DNA of 64,000 nt from Calothrix anomala FACHB-343 (GTDB lineage Bacteria > Cyanobacteriota > Cyanobacteriia > Cyanobacteriales > Nostocaceae). The translations under genes were made by a program, and so were the position numbers. How positions within the stretch are numbered: the first letter of the stretch is position 1; the number at the start of each line of letters is the position of its first letter. Where the stretch lies: assembly GCF_014696435.1 (NCBI RefSeq), contig NZ_JACJQG010000021.1:1-64000 (forward strand), given 5' to 3'. Below are positions 32,589 to 40,918 of this stretch, in pieces. The notes beneath the pieces were generated by a model. It searched no databases. It saw nothing but the letters and a program-made list of their open reading frames with translations, and was not told where the DNA came from.

Positions 32589-35500
32589 ATGCCTGTTTCG
32601 CGTAATGTTTTCGTTGGATGGTTCACAATCGCCTTCATTACAGCATTTTGGGGAAACGCCGCAAATGCCCAAATTACCCCAGATGGAAGTTTAGGAACTG
32701 AGGCTTCACAAGTAACTCCTAATGTTGATATTAAAGGGTTACCTGCTGAACGGATTGATGGTGGCGCTACAAGGGGAGCAAATTTATTTCACAGTTTTTC
32801 CGAGTTTAATATTAGAGACTTGCAAAGGGTTTATTTTTCCAATCCCACAGGAATTGAGAATATTTTGATGCGAGTAACGGGGGGTAAAGTCTCTAATATT
32901 CTGGGAACTTTAGGGGTAAATGGTAACGCGAATTTATTTTTGATGAACCCAAATGGAATTGTGTTTGGGAAAAATGCACGGTTGGATCTGGGAGGTTCGT
33001 TTGTTGCGAGTACGGCGAATTCATTTGTGTTTGGTGATGGGTTGGAATTTAGTGCAACTAATCCCCAAGCAGCCCCATTGTTGCAGGTTAATTTGACACC
33101 AGGGCTGCAATATGGCAACAATGCTGGAAGTATTTTAAATCAATCCAGTTTTAATAATATTGGTTTACGGGTACAACCTGGTAAGACTTTAGCACTTGTG
33201 GGTGGTGATGTTTTTTTAGACGGTGGTATTCTGACATCACGAGGAGGCAGAATTGAACTGGGGAGTGTCGCTAGTAATAGTTTAGTGAATGTAAAACCTA
33301 CTGATGATGGGTTTTCTCTTGACTATGAGGGTGTTAAAGAATTTCAAGATATTAATTTTAATTCGTCTTTTGCGAATGTGAGTGGTGAAGGTGGCGGTGA
33401 TGTGCAATTGCAAGGAAGGCGCATTACTTTTTATGACTTTTCCTCAATAGATGCTAGTACTTTAGGTTCAGAGCCAGGCGGAACTTTGGCAATTAATGCT
33501 GTTGACTCAGTTGAACTATATACTACTGCTTTATTTGCAGAAGTACTACTGCCAAATGCTACCGGAAAAGGAGGAAATTTAACGATTAGGACTAATTTTT
33601 TAAAAGTAGCTGATGGTTCAATAGTATCAATTAATACTTATGGCATAGGAGATTCTGGAAAGTTAACCATCAGATCAAAGTCTGTGGAAGTAATTGGCGA
33701 ATCAGCAGATGGCAGAATTCCCAGTGGATTAGTTGCTGAAGTGGAGCGTAATGCTACCGGGAATGGAGGAGTTTTAACTATTGAAACTGAACGTTTGAAA
33801 GTTGCCAATGGAGCAATCTTATCAACTAGTACGTTGGGTAAAGGAAATGCTGGAGAGATGCTCATCAAAGCAACTGATATAGAAGTAATTGGTCGTTCAG
33901 GTAATGGCAGGTTTGCCACTGGATTGTTTGCTCAGGTTAATTCATCAGCTACTGGAAATGGTGGTAATTTAACTATTGAAACTAACAAATTAACTGTAGC
34001 TGAGGGAGCACAAATAGGACCCAGCACTTTTAGCAGTGGGAAGGCAGGAAATTTAAGAATTATTGCGAATCAAGTCGAAGTAATTGGACGCTCAAGGGAT
34101 GGCAAAGCTCCCAGTGGATTGTTTGCTCAAGTTAATGCATCGGCTACTGGAGATGGAGGTGATTTAATTATTGAAACTGACGAATTAATAGTAACCGATG
34201 GAGCACTCTTATCAACTAGCACTTTTGGCGGTGGGAAAGCAGGAAATTTAAAAATTATCGCGAATAAAGTGGAAGTTATCGGCACTTCGCCTGATAACCA
34301 AGTTTCCACTCGTTTAGCTACTCGAGTTAATCCCACAGCTACCAAAGATGGGGGTGATTTAATTATTGAAACTGGCCAATTGACAGTAGCAAATGGAGCA
34401 CAGTTAGAAACTAGTACATTTGGTGATGGCAAAGCAGGAAATTTGAAAATTACTGCGACTGAAGTGGAAGTAATCGGAACCTCGATTGATGGCCGATCTC
34501 CCAGTGCTTTGTTGACTCAAGTCATTCCATTAGCTAATGGAAATGGAGGCAACTTAAATATTGAGACTGACAACTTAACAATAACTGATGGAGCACTCTT
34601 ATCAGCTAGTACAGGAGGTAAAGGGAATGCTGGAGATTTAAAAGTAAGTGCCATTCAAGTCAAATTAATTGGTACTTCGGCAAATGGTCAATTCAGCAGT
34701 GGTTTATTTACTCAAACTGAAAGTTCAGGAAATGCAGGAAAAGTAGAAATTACCACCGATAAGCTATTTGTAGAAGACGGAGCGAGGATTTCTGCCGCAA
34801 CTTCTGGCGGTAAAAGCAATGACATCACCATAAACGCCAACTCCCTAACAGCAACCAATGGTGGACAACTCCGCACTACCACCTCTGGAGAAAACAAAGC
34901 AGGAAACATCACCTTAAAAGTAACCGATGACATCACCCTCACGGGAACCGATACTGGTATATTTGCAAATACAACCCCAGAATCCCAAGGTAACGGTGGT
35001 AATATCTTTATCGACCCCAGAAAAGTCACTATTCAAGATGGTGCAAAAATAGCAGTAGATAGTCAAGGTACGGGTATTGGTGGCGATGTAGAACTGTTTG
35101 CAGGTTTGTTGACTCTCGATAATGGACAAATCTCTGCCCAAACTCGCAGCAATACTGGCGGTAATATTAACCTGAATCTGCAAGACTTACTATTACTACG
35201 CAACGGCAGTCAAATCACCACCACAGCCGGAAATCAACAATTTGGCGGCGATGGCGGTAACATCACCATTAATACCCCTTTTATAGTCGCTGTTCCCAAT
35301 GAAGATAGTGATATCACTGCTAATGCTTTCAGTGGTACAGGCGGCAAAGTTAACATTGCCACAAACGGTATTTTTGGTATTCAGTCACAGCCACGTCTAA
35401 CAGAATTGAGCGATATTACTGCTAGCTCGGAATTAGGTGTTAATGGTGAGGTATCTATCAACACACCGGAAGTAGACCCTTCGCGGGGATTGGAAGAATT

Positions 35501-35867
35501 GCCGGAAAGTGTTGTTGATGTGGCAGGATTAATTAATCAGAACTTGTGTACTGCTGCTCGTCAGGGAAGTGAATTTGTAGTAACAGGCCGTGGTGGGTTA
35601 CCTGTTACTCCCTATGATATCCTCCAAGGGGGCGCTACCTGGGAAGATTGGCACATAGCAGAAGAACAAGGGTTATCTACACCAAAGCCAGGAAGAGGAA
35701 ACAATCAATTACAGAAAAAAAGCCAGGAATCTCAACAAATTGTGGAAGCACAAGGCTGGATAACTCATAATAATGGCGATGTCATTCTGACGGCGAAACC
35801 AGCTAAGGTAACCCCACAAGGTACTTGGTTACATCCTCTAGATTGCCGGATGTTGAGGGAAAGCTAA
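32589..35867 (+). CDS. Two-partner-secretion (filamentous haemagglutinin-type) exoprotein
   Basis: 1092 residues. Signal peptide (hydrophobic 8-22, cleavage near ANA-QI), then the TPS domain (about 28-270) with GTEASQV, ERIDGGATRGANLFHSFSEF, NLFLMNPNGIVFGKNARLDLGGSFVAST. The rest is a right-handed beta-helix, including about five copies of a 65-residue repeat. The last 180 residues include CTAARQGSEFVVTGRGGLPVTPYD, typical of the cyanobacterial branch. Such proteins cross the outer membrane through a TpsB pore; no TpsB is in the window. The stop codon overlaps the ATG of the CHAT gene (TAATG), so the two are co-translated. Confidence 0.93.
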   Translation: MPVSRNVFVGWFTIAFITAFWGNAANAQITPDGSLGTEASQVTPNVDIKGLPAERIDGGATRGANLFHSFSEFNIRDLQRVYFSNPTGIENILMRVTGGKVSNILGTLGVNGNANLFLMNPNGIVFGKNARLDLGGSFVASTANSFVFGDGLEFSATNPQAAPLLQVNLTPGLQYGNNAGSILNQSSFNNIGLRVQPGKTLALVGGDVFLDGGILTSRGGRIELGSVASNSLVNVKPTDDGFSLDYEGVKEFQDINFNSSFANVSGEGGGDVQLQGRRITFYDFSSIDASTLGSEPGGTLAINAVDSVELYTTALFAEVLLPNATGKGGNLTIRTNFLKVADGSIVSINTYGIGDSGKLTIRSKSVEVIGESADGRIPSGLVAEVERNATGNGGVLTIETERLKVANGAILSTSTLGKGNAGEMLIKATDIEVIGRSGNGRFATGLFAQVNSSATGNGGNLTIETNKLTVAEGAQIGPSTFSSGKAGNLRIIANQVEVIGRSRDGKAPSGLFAQVNASATGDGGDLIIETDELIVTDGALLSTSTFGGGKAGNLKIIANKVEVIGTSPDNQVSTRLATRVNPTATKDGGDLIIETGQLTVANGAQLETSTFGDGKAGNLKITATEVEVIGTSIDGRSPSALLTQVIPLANGNGGNLNIETDNLTITDGALLSASTGGKGNAGDLKVSAIQVKLIGTSANGQFSSGLFTQTESSGNAGKVEITTDKLFVEDGARISAATSGGKSNDITINANSLTATNGGQLRTTTSGENKAGNITLKVTDDITLTGTDTGIFANTTPESQGNGGNIFIDPRKVTIQDGAKIAVDSQGTGIGGDVELFAGLLTLDNGQISAQTRSNTGGNINLNLQDLLLLRNGSQITTTAGNQQFGGDGGNITINTPFIVAVPNEDSDITANAFSGTGGKVNIATNGIFGIQSQPRLTELSDITASSELGVNGEVSINTPEVDPSRGLEELPESVVDVAGLINQNLCTAARQGSEFVVTGRGGLPVTPYDILQGGATWEDWHIAEEQGLSTPKPGRGNNQLQKKSQESQQIVEAQGWITHNNGDVILTAKPAKVTPQGTWLHPLDCRMLRES
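33683..34690 (+). repeat. Internal 195-nt coding repeats in the exoprotein gene
   Basis: About five units, each starting near VEVIG and running through LFAQV, TGNGGxLxIET and GxAGNLxI. Units are divergent at the DNA level, so they are old but still in register. They would build one additional beta-helix turn set per unit. Confidence 0.8.
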
Positions 35868-38503
35868 TGAAACGCCTGCTGAGGTTTCTCCTAATTGCCA
35901 CTTTGGGGCTAATTTTCAGTGTCACTATTCCGGTTTTGCTGACTGTTCAAGCACAACAGTCACCCCTAGAATTGCTGCAAACAGGAAAAAAGTATTATGA
36001 TGCTGGACAGTTTTCAGCCGCAACACAATTATTACAGCAAGCAGCACAAATTTATCAAACTCAAGGAGATTTACCTCAGCAAGCTCAGGCATTAAGTTTT
36101 GTGTCTCTATCTCAGCAAAAATTAAGTAATTTACCTGAAGCAGAAGCTGCAATTAATACTAGCTTGTCAATACTGGAAAAACTACCAGATAAAAATAGTT
36201 GGCATCAGGTTCGCGCTCAAGTGTTGAATGCGCAAGGAAATCTGCAATTAGCTAAGGGCAATGCTACAGCTGCTGTGGAAATATGGAAAAATGCCGCCAG
36301 TCTTTATGCTGAGATTGGTAATACAGTAGGTATAATTGGTAGCCAAAGCAATCAAGCTGAAGCATTGCAGGTATTGGGACTTTACCGCCAAGGGTATAAG
36401 CTGATTAATGATATAGAAGAAAAGTTGCAAGCACAACCGGACTCTGAACTTAAGGCTACAGGTTTACATAATCTCGGTAATATACTTAGGCAAAGAGGTG
36501 ATTTAGAACGCTCTCAAAAGCTTCTAGAGCAAAGTTTAGCGATCGCAGAAAAATTAAAAACTACCGAATCTGTTCAAGATAAAATATTGCTGAGTTTGGG
36601 AAATACTAAACTAGCTCTCGCTAGAAGAGCAAAAGCTATTAAAGATCCGCAAGCTGCTGCACAGTCGATTCAAGAAGCTGTAAATTATTATCAACAGGCA
36701 GCAAAGGTGACAACTTCACCAATTACAAAAATTCAAGCACAACTCAATCAGCTAAGTTTATTGATAGAGACGGAACAGACAGCAGCTATTGAGCCTTTAT
36801 TATTAGCGATCGCCAAACCAATTGTCCAGTTACCCGCCAGTCGCGCTGCTGTATATGCACAGGTGAATTTCGCTGCAAGTTTGCTCAAATTGGAAAATGG
36901 GAAAAAAGAGATAGCTAACTCGGTAAATATTGCACAGATATTAGATACTGCGGTGACACAAGCTAGGAGTTTAGCCGATAGACGAGCCGAATCTTATGCT
37001 TTGGGTACTCTTGGTAAGTTACACGAAAAACAACAATCTAGGCTATTAGCTAAAAAATATACACAATTAGCCCTAGTTATTGCCCAAGGGATAAATGCGC
37101 CGGATATCGCTTATCAATGGCAATGGCAGATGGGAAGGATTTTACAGGCTGAAGCAGAAAATCAGCAACAAGCAGTTAGTGAGGCAATTACTTATTACAC
37201 CGAAGCATTTAATAACCTTAATAGATTACGTAGTGATTTAGTTGCCCTTTCTCCAGAAGTTCAGTTTTCTTTTCGTGAGAGTGTAGAACCAGTATATAGG
37301 CAATTAGTAGATTTATTATTACGTTATCCCCAAGTTAGCAAAGATAACTTAATCCAAGCACGTAATGTAATTGAAGCATTGCAATTAGCCGAATTAGATA
37401 ACTTTTTTCGTGATGCTTGTGTTCAACCCGTAGCGGTAAATATTGATAATTTAGATTCTCAGGCTGCGGTGGTTTATCCTATTACATTAGAAAATCGTTT
37501 GGAGGTAATATTAAAATTGCCTGGGGTAGATAATCTGCGTCACTATACAAATCAAAATCTCTCTACAATACAAGTAGATGAAGCAGTTAAAAACCTGCGG
37601 ATTTTATTAACAAAAAGAAGCACAACCCCCAGACAAATACAAACAGCATCAAAGCAATTTTATGATTGGTTAATTAAACCGTTTGAAAAAGAATTAGATA
37701 CTACCAAAGATGGTAATCAAAACTCAATTAAAACCTTGGTATTTGTTCTAGATGGATCTTTACAGAATATTCCCGTATCAGTTCTTCATGATGGGGAAAA
37801 ATATCTCATAGAAAAATACGCTGTTGCTGTGACTCCAGGCTTGCAACTTTTAGCCCCCAAACCTCTATCAAGAAAAAATCTCAAAGCGTTAATTGCTGGA
37901 GCAACTAATGCGCCTAGTTTTGAGAAAGAAGGGTTAAGTCCATTAGAAAACGTCAAATTGGAATTATTGGAAGTGGGTGAGCAAGTAAACCACGCTCAAA
38001 AATTAGAAAACCAAGAATTTATCCAAAAAAATATCCGTAACCAGATTAATTCTAGTTCTGTTAATGTTGTTCATATTGCCACCCACGGTAAGTTTAGTTC
38101 CAACCCCGAACAGACTTATATTCTAGATTGGAATCAACGTATTCAAGTAAAAGATTGGGATAATTTACTACAAGTAAATGACTTTAAAAAGCTGACTCCT
38201 GTGGAATTATTAGTTTTGAGTGCTTGTCAAACAGCCACAGGAGATAAACGCGCTGCTTTGGGTTTAGCAGGGGTTGCTATTCGTGCAGGTGCAAGCAGTA
38301 CTTTGGCTACCCTTTGGCAAATTAATGATGCTTCCACAGCCCAATTTATGATTAAGTTTTACCAATATTTGAATAATCCTAAATTAACTAAAGCAGAAGC
38401 CCTGAGAAATACTCAACTTGCCTTTTTGAAAGGCTACGACAATACAGATTACAATCGTCCTTATCATTGGGCACCTTTCATTTTAATAGGCAATTGGTTG
38501 TAA
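35867..38503 (+). CDS. CHAT domain protein with N-terminal TPR repeats (caspase-like)
   Basis: 878 residues from the ATG at 35867, which overlaps the preceding stop. Signal peptide or membrane anchor at 5-25 (LLRFLLIATLGLIFSVTIPVLL). TPR-like helical repeats occupy about 30-460. The C-terminal CHAT domain (about 590-878) has the His-Cys dyad: H740 in HIATHG and C787 in LSACQTATG, followed by GVAIRAGASSTLATLWQINDASTAQFM. CHAT is a caspase/separase-like peptidase fold. The start used here excludes 14 upstream residues encoded from a TTG. Coupled to a secreted exoprotein, it is a candidate processing protease or surface effector; direct evidence is lacking. Confidence 0.95.
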   Translation: MKRLLRFLLIATLGLIFSVTIPVLLTVQAQQSPLELLQTGKKYYDAGQFSAATQLLQQAAQIYQTQGDLPQQAQALSFVSLSQQKLSNLPEAEAAINTSLSILEKLPDKNSWHQVRAQVLNAQGNLQLAKGNATAAVEIWKNAASLYAEIGNTVGIIGSQSNQAEALQVLGLYRQGYKLINDIEEKLQAQPDSELKATGLHNLGNILRQRGDLERSQKLLEQSLAIAEKLKTTESVQDKILLSLGNTKLALARRAKAIKDPQAAAQSIQEAVNYYQQAAKVTTSPITKIQAQLNQLSLLIETEQTAAIEPLLLAIAKPIVQLPASRAAVYAQVNFAASLLKLENGKKEIANSVNIAQILDTAVTQARSLADRRAESYALGTLGKLHEKQQSRLLAKKYTQLALVIAQGINAPDIAYQWQWQMGRILQAEAENQQQAVSEAITYYTEAFNNLNRLRSDLVALSPEVQFSFRESVEPVYRQLVDLLLRYPQVSKDNLIQARNVIEALQLAELDNFFRDACVQPVAVNIDNLDSQAAVVYPITLENRLEVILKLPGVDNLRHYTNQNLSTIQVDEAVKNLRILLTKRSTTPRQIQTASKQFYDWLIKPFEKELDTTKDGNQNSIKTLVFVLDGSLQNIPVSVLHDGEKYLIEKYAVAVTPGLQLLAPKPLSRKNLKALIAGATNAPSFEKEGLSPLENVKLELLEVGEQVNHAQKLENQEFIQKNIRNQINSSSVNVVHIATHGKFSSNPEQTYILDWNQRIQVKDWDNLLQVNDFKKLTPVELLVLSACQTATGDKRAALGLAGVAIRAGASSTLATLWQINDASTAQFMIKFYQYLNNPKLTKAEALRNTQLAFLKGYDNTDYNRPYHWAPFILIGNWL

Positions 38504-38523
38504 GTACAGATTATCTATCGTCA

Positions 38524-38743
38524 GGGTACAACAATTTTCATACATGTCAACTTGAGCTTCAAAGCTTTTGAAACTCTCGTTTCCAGGCTCTGCCTGGAAA
38601 TGCGTATTGGGAGGCTCCGCCTCCTGTTGAGATAAATTGAGGCGGAGCCTCACGATCATCGCTCCCACGCAGAGCATGGGAGCGAGGTAGGATAAGAGTT
38701 TCACGTTAAGTTGATGCCAATGAACGGCCGTTGTGCCCCTACC
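38524..38743. repeat. MITE-like element with TGTCAACTT/AAGTTGA ends
   Basis: CATACATGTCAACTTGAG (38540-38557) is inversely repeated by CACGTTAAGTTGATGCCAATG near 38703-38722. Extended, the outer arms AGGGTACAAC and GTTGTGCCCCT also pair. Interior hairpins: TTCCAGGC/GCCTGGAA, GGAGGC/GCCTCC, GCTCCCAC/GGGAGC. A sister element lies at 55463-55703. Confidence 0.6.
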
Positions 38744-38788
38744 AGTGTATTTCATTTACATGAAAAATGCTTTAATACCGTTTGTAAA

Positions 38789-39607
38789 TTAATTTCCACT
38801 TAAAAAAATATCTCCAGCAATTGGTTCTTGAGCAATTTTTTCTAATCCAACTTGCTGCTGACTTAATAAATCAACCCAGATTTGTTTAATACTAATATTT
38901 TCTGGTTCGTTGAATCTCAAATTTGCTATTTCTGTTAAAGTATTTAACCAAATGCTATGCTTGGCATAGATTTTAATACGTTCGATTGGTGTGTTGGCAG
39001 AGTTTAAATCTCTGGTGAGTGCAGAAGATGGTTCCACCCTTTTAACGATTCCTGTTAAAGAAGCAGGATTTGATGATTGCTGAGATTCTCCAGCACTAGA
39101 ACAATTAATATCTACATACCAGCGATATTGTTTATTAACTTCCAAAGGTGAGGTATGAGATGGCAAATTTATCCTGAAAATACCCGATTTTTGAGCTAAT
39201 TGAAACCGAGTCCGATAAACTTCATTCTCTCCATCTTGCAGAGAAAATTCTGCCTCCGGTGCTTCTTTGTTGGTGTAGGGTATGTACACCCATAATTTAG
39301 GTTTTTCATCCACAGTTAACTGTAAATTATAAGTACCTACTAAAGCTGTGAGTGGTGGTTTATTGGACTGATAAAGACAATCACCCCTACTTCCTGTTCC
39401 CTCACTGGCTGGGGGAGTTCCCCTGTCTGGAGGAGGAGGTGGGATGAAGACAACTTGTTTTTGCTGTTGCTGAGAATTTTTAATATGTGAATTGTTAGAT
39501 TCCGCTAAGACAGGCTTGGGATAGACAAACAAGCTATAAATGCCCAAACTGACTAATAATAAAGGTTTCAGTCTGAAGCACTGTAGTTTTCTCCCGTATA
39601 ACTGCAT
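38789..39607 (-). CDS. DUF928 family exported protein
   Basis: 272 residues. Signal peptide (hydrophobic 14-28, cleavage near VLA-ES), then the family signature PPPPPDRGTPPASEGTGSRGDC, TALVGTYNLQLTVDEKPKLWVYIPY, and GIFRINLPSHTSPLEVNKQYRWYVDINC. Two cysteines probably form a disulfide. DUF928 genes in filamentous cyanobacteria are often beside CHAT, CHASE2 and haemagglutinin genes, as here, but no biochemical function is established. GAGGAGAG precedes the ATG. It is convergent with the CHAT gene. Confidence 0.88.
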   Translation of the reverse strand: MQLYGRKLQCFRLKPLLLVSLGIYSLFVYPKPVLAESNNSHIKNSQQQQKQVVFIPPPPPDRGTPPASEGTGSRGDCLYQSNKPPLTALVGTYNLQLTVDEKPKLWVYIPYTNKEAPEAEFSLQDGENEVYRTRFQLAQKSGIFRINLPSHTSPLEVNKQYRWYVDINCSSAGESQQSSNPASLTGIVKRVEPSSALTRDLNSANTPIERIKIYAKHSIWLNTLTEIANLRFNEPENISIKQIWVDLLSQQQVGLEKIAQEPIAGDIFLSGN

Positions 39608-39722
39608 TTCTTGCTCTCCTCAAAACCATTATCTCGCACCTGTACATTAGATAATAGTCTGATTTTATGATGCAAGTAATTACAAATTGCGGATGAATAA
39701 TTTGTGAAGATTTGCTTTTTTC

Positions 39723-39755
39723 AGATCCCCGACTTCTCAAAGAAGTCGGGGATCT
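39723..39755. repeat. Perfect 15-bp stem hairpin (GATCCCCGACTTCT)
   Basis: AGATCCCCGACTTCT (39723-39737), loop CAA, AGAAGTCGGGGATCT (39741-39755). It is downstream of the RTX-type gene and upstream of DUF928. No T-run follows on either strand, so it is a palindromic repeat that may still block transcription. Confidence 0.7.
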
Positions 39756-39788
39756 AATACCGCAATTTGGTAAATCATCTAGCTGAGT

Positions 39789-40631
39789 TTAGACTTCTAT
39801 AGTACTGCTTTCTATAGAGGCGATATTACTATGTCCTAGTACCTTGGCAATTAGTTCACCACCGAAGCCATCCCACAAGGGTCTGGCGTAAATATCTACA
39901 GTCGTAACTCCATTGAAACTACCGAGCCTGAAATCATAATATCCTGGTGGATTATCTTGGATCTGAATAATATCCTCTCCTAGTTTAAAGTCGTTGATCA
40001 GTGCATATTCATCTAGCAAAGCACCGCCATCGTAGTAAAGTTTATTTTGATCTCCAAGCACAAATACGTCTCTTCCACTACCACCAATCATGACATCAAA
40101 GCCAGAATCACCAACCAGGCGATCGTTACCATCACCGCCATTTAAGGTATCCTTACCGGTACCACCATACAGCGTGTCATTTCCTCCCAAACCCCGTAAT
40201 AAATCATTGCCATCTCGTCCGGATAGACTATTGTTATTACTATTACCGTCAATGGCATTATCGAGATTATTACCGGAGCCGTTGATGAGAGCGCTGCCAG
40301 TTAGCTGTAAGTTTTCTACGTTATTGCTTAGAGTGTAGGTGACTGAGGTTCTTACAGTATCAATTCCAGACCACAGTCCTTCAATGACTTGATCGCTAGT
40401 ATTGTCAACAATGTAAATATCATCACCTAAGCCACCTTCCATTGTGTCTTTACCAGTACCACCATACAGCGTGTCATTACCCAAATCACCAAATAATATG
40501 TCATCACCTTCTAACCCATAGATAACATCATTATCCCAAGTTCCGTTCAGTTGTAACTTAAAATTAAATGGCGCTCCAGGCCCGTTAAAAGTGTTGTTGT
40601 CGTTGTATATTGTTCCTGTAATTGTAGCCAT
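39789..40631 (-). CDS. RTX-type calcium-binding protein
   Basis: 280 residues. Two blocks of nonapeptide GGxGxDxLx repeats: IYGLEGDDILFGDLGNDTLYG (38-58) and GRDGNDLLRGLGGNDTLYGG (about 138-157), separated by a VENLQLTGSALINGSGN segment typical of this family. Such repeats form calcium-filled beta-rolls after export by a type I system. No N-terminal signal peptide is present, consistent with type I secretion. AGGGAGAA precedes the ATG. The promoter region contains five phased repeats (40758-40806). Its place inside the CHAT/CHASE2 region suggests a further exported component. Confidence 0.9.
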   Translation of the reverse strand: MATITGTIYNDNNTFNGPGAPFNFKLQLNGTWDNDVIYGLEGDDILFGDLGNDTLYGGTGKDTMEGGLGDDIYIVDNTSDQVIEGLWSGIDTVRTSVTYTLSNNVENLQLTGSALINGSGNNLDNAIDGNSNNNSLSGRDGNDLLRGLGGNDTLYGGTGKDTLNGGDGNDRLVGDSGFDVMIGGSGRDVFVLGDQNKLYYDGGALLDEYALINDFKLGEDIIQIQDNPPGYYDFRLGSFNGVTTVDIYARPLWDGFGGELIAKVLGHSNIASIESSTIEV

Positions 40632-40757
40632 TTTAATTTCTCCCTTTAGTTCTGATAATTAACTGATATTGTTGATTAAATTGTTTAATCAACCTGATGA
40701 CTAAAGTATGCTCAATATTTTCTTTTAATAGTTGAGGAGAATTGGGGACTATAAAAA

Positions 40758-40806
40758 TTGAGGTGAATTGAGATAATTGAGGTTAATTCAGATTAATTCA
40801 GGTTGA
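40758..40806. promoter_or_regulatory. Five phased 10-bp direct repeats upstream of the RTX gene
   Basis: Units start at 40758, 40768, 40777, 40787 and 40797: TTGAGGTGAA, TTGAGATAA, TTGAGGTTAA, TTCAGATTAA, TTCAGGTTGA. The roughly helical-turn spacing is what a response regulator binding cooperatively would use. It is 127-175 nt upstream of the RTX start. Cyanobacterial Pho boxes have similar TTAACCT units but 11-bp spacing, so the regulator is open. Confidence 0.5.
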
Positions 40807-40918
40807 GAGATTGGATTGTAACAACCATGTAGCGTTCATTGCTATACCAATCCGAAATTACGTTCAGAAACAAGAACGCCAACTTTTCCCAAAAGTCGGG
40901 TATTTAGGGAAACGTTTA

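Noticed and set aside
39723-39755. Intrinsic terminator for the RTX gene
   Set aside because: The stem is perfect, but no T-run follows on either strand, so it is listed as a palindromic repeat.
40758-40806. Classical Pho box
   Set aside because: Unit sequence is similar, but spacing is 10 bp rather than 11 and the units vary, so only a generic phased operator is claimed.
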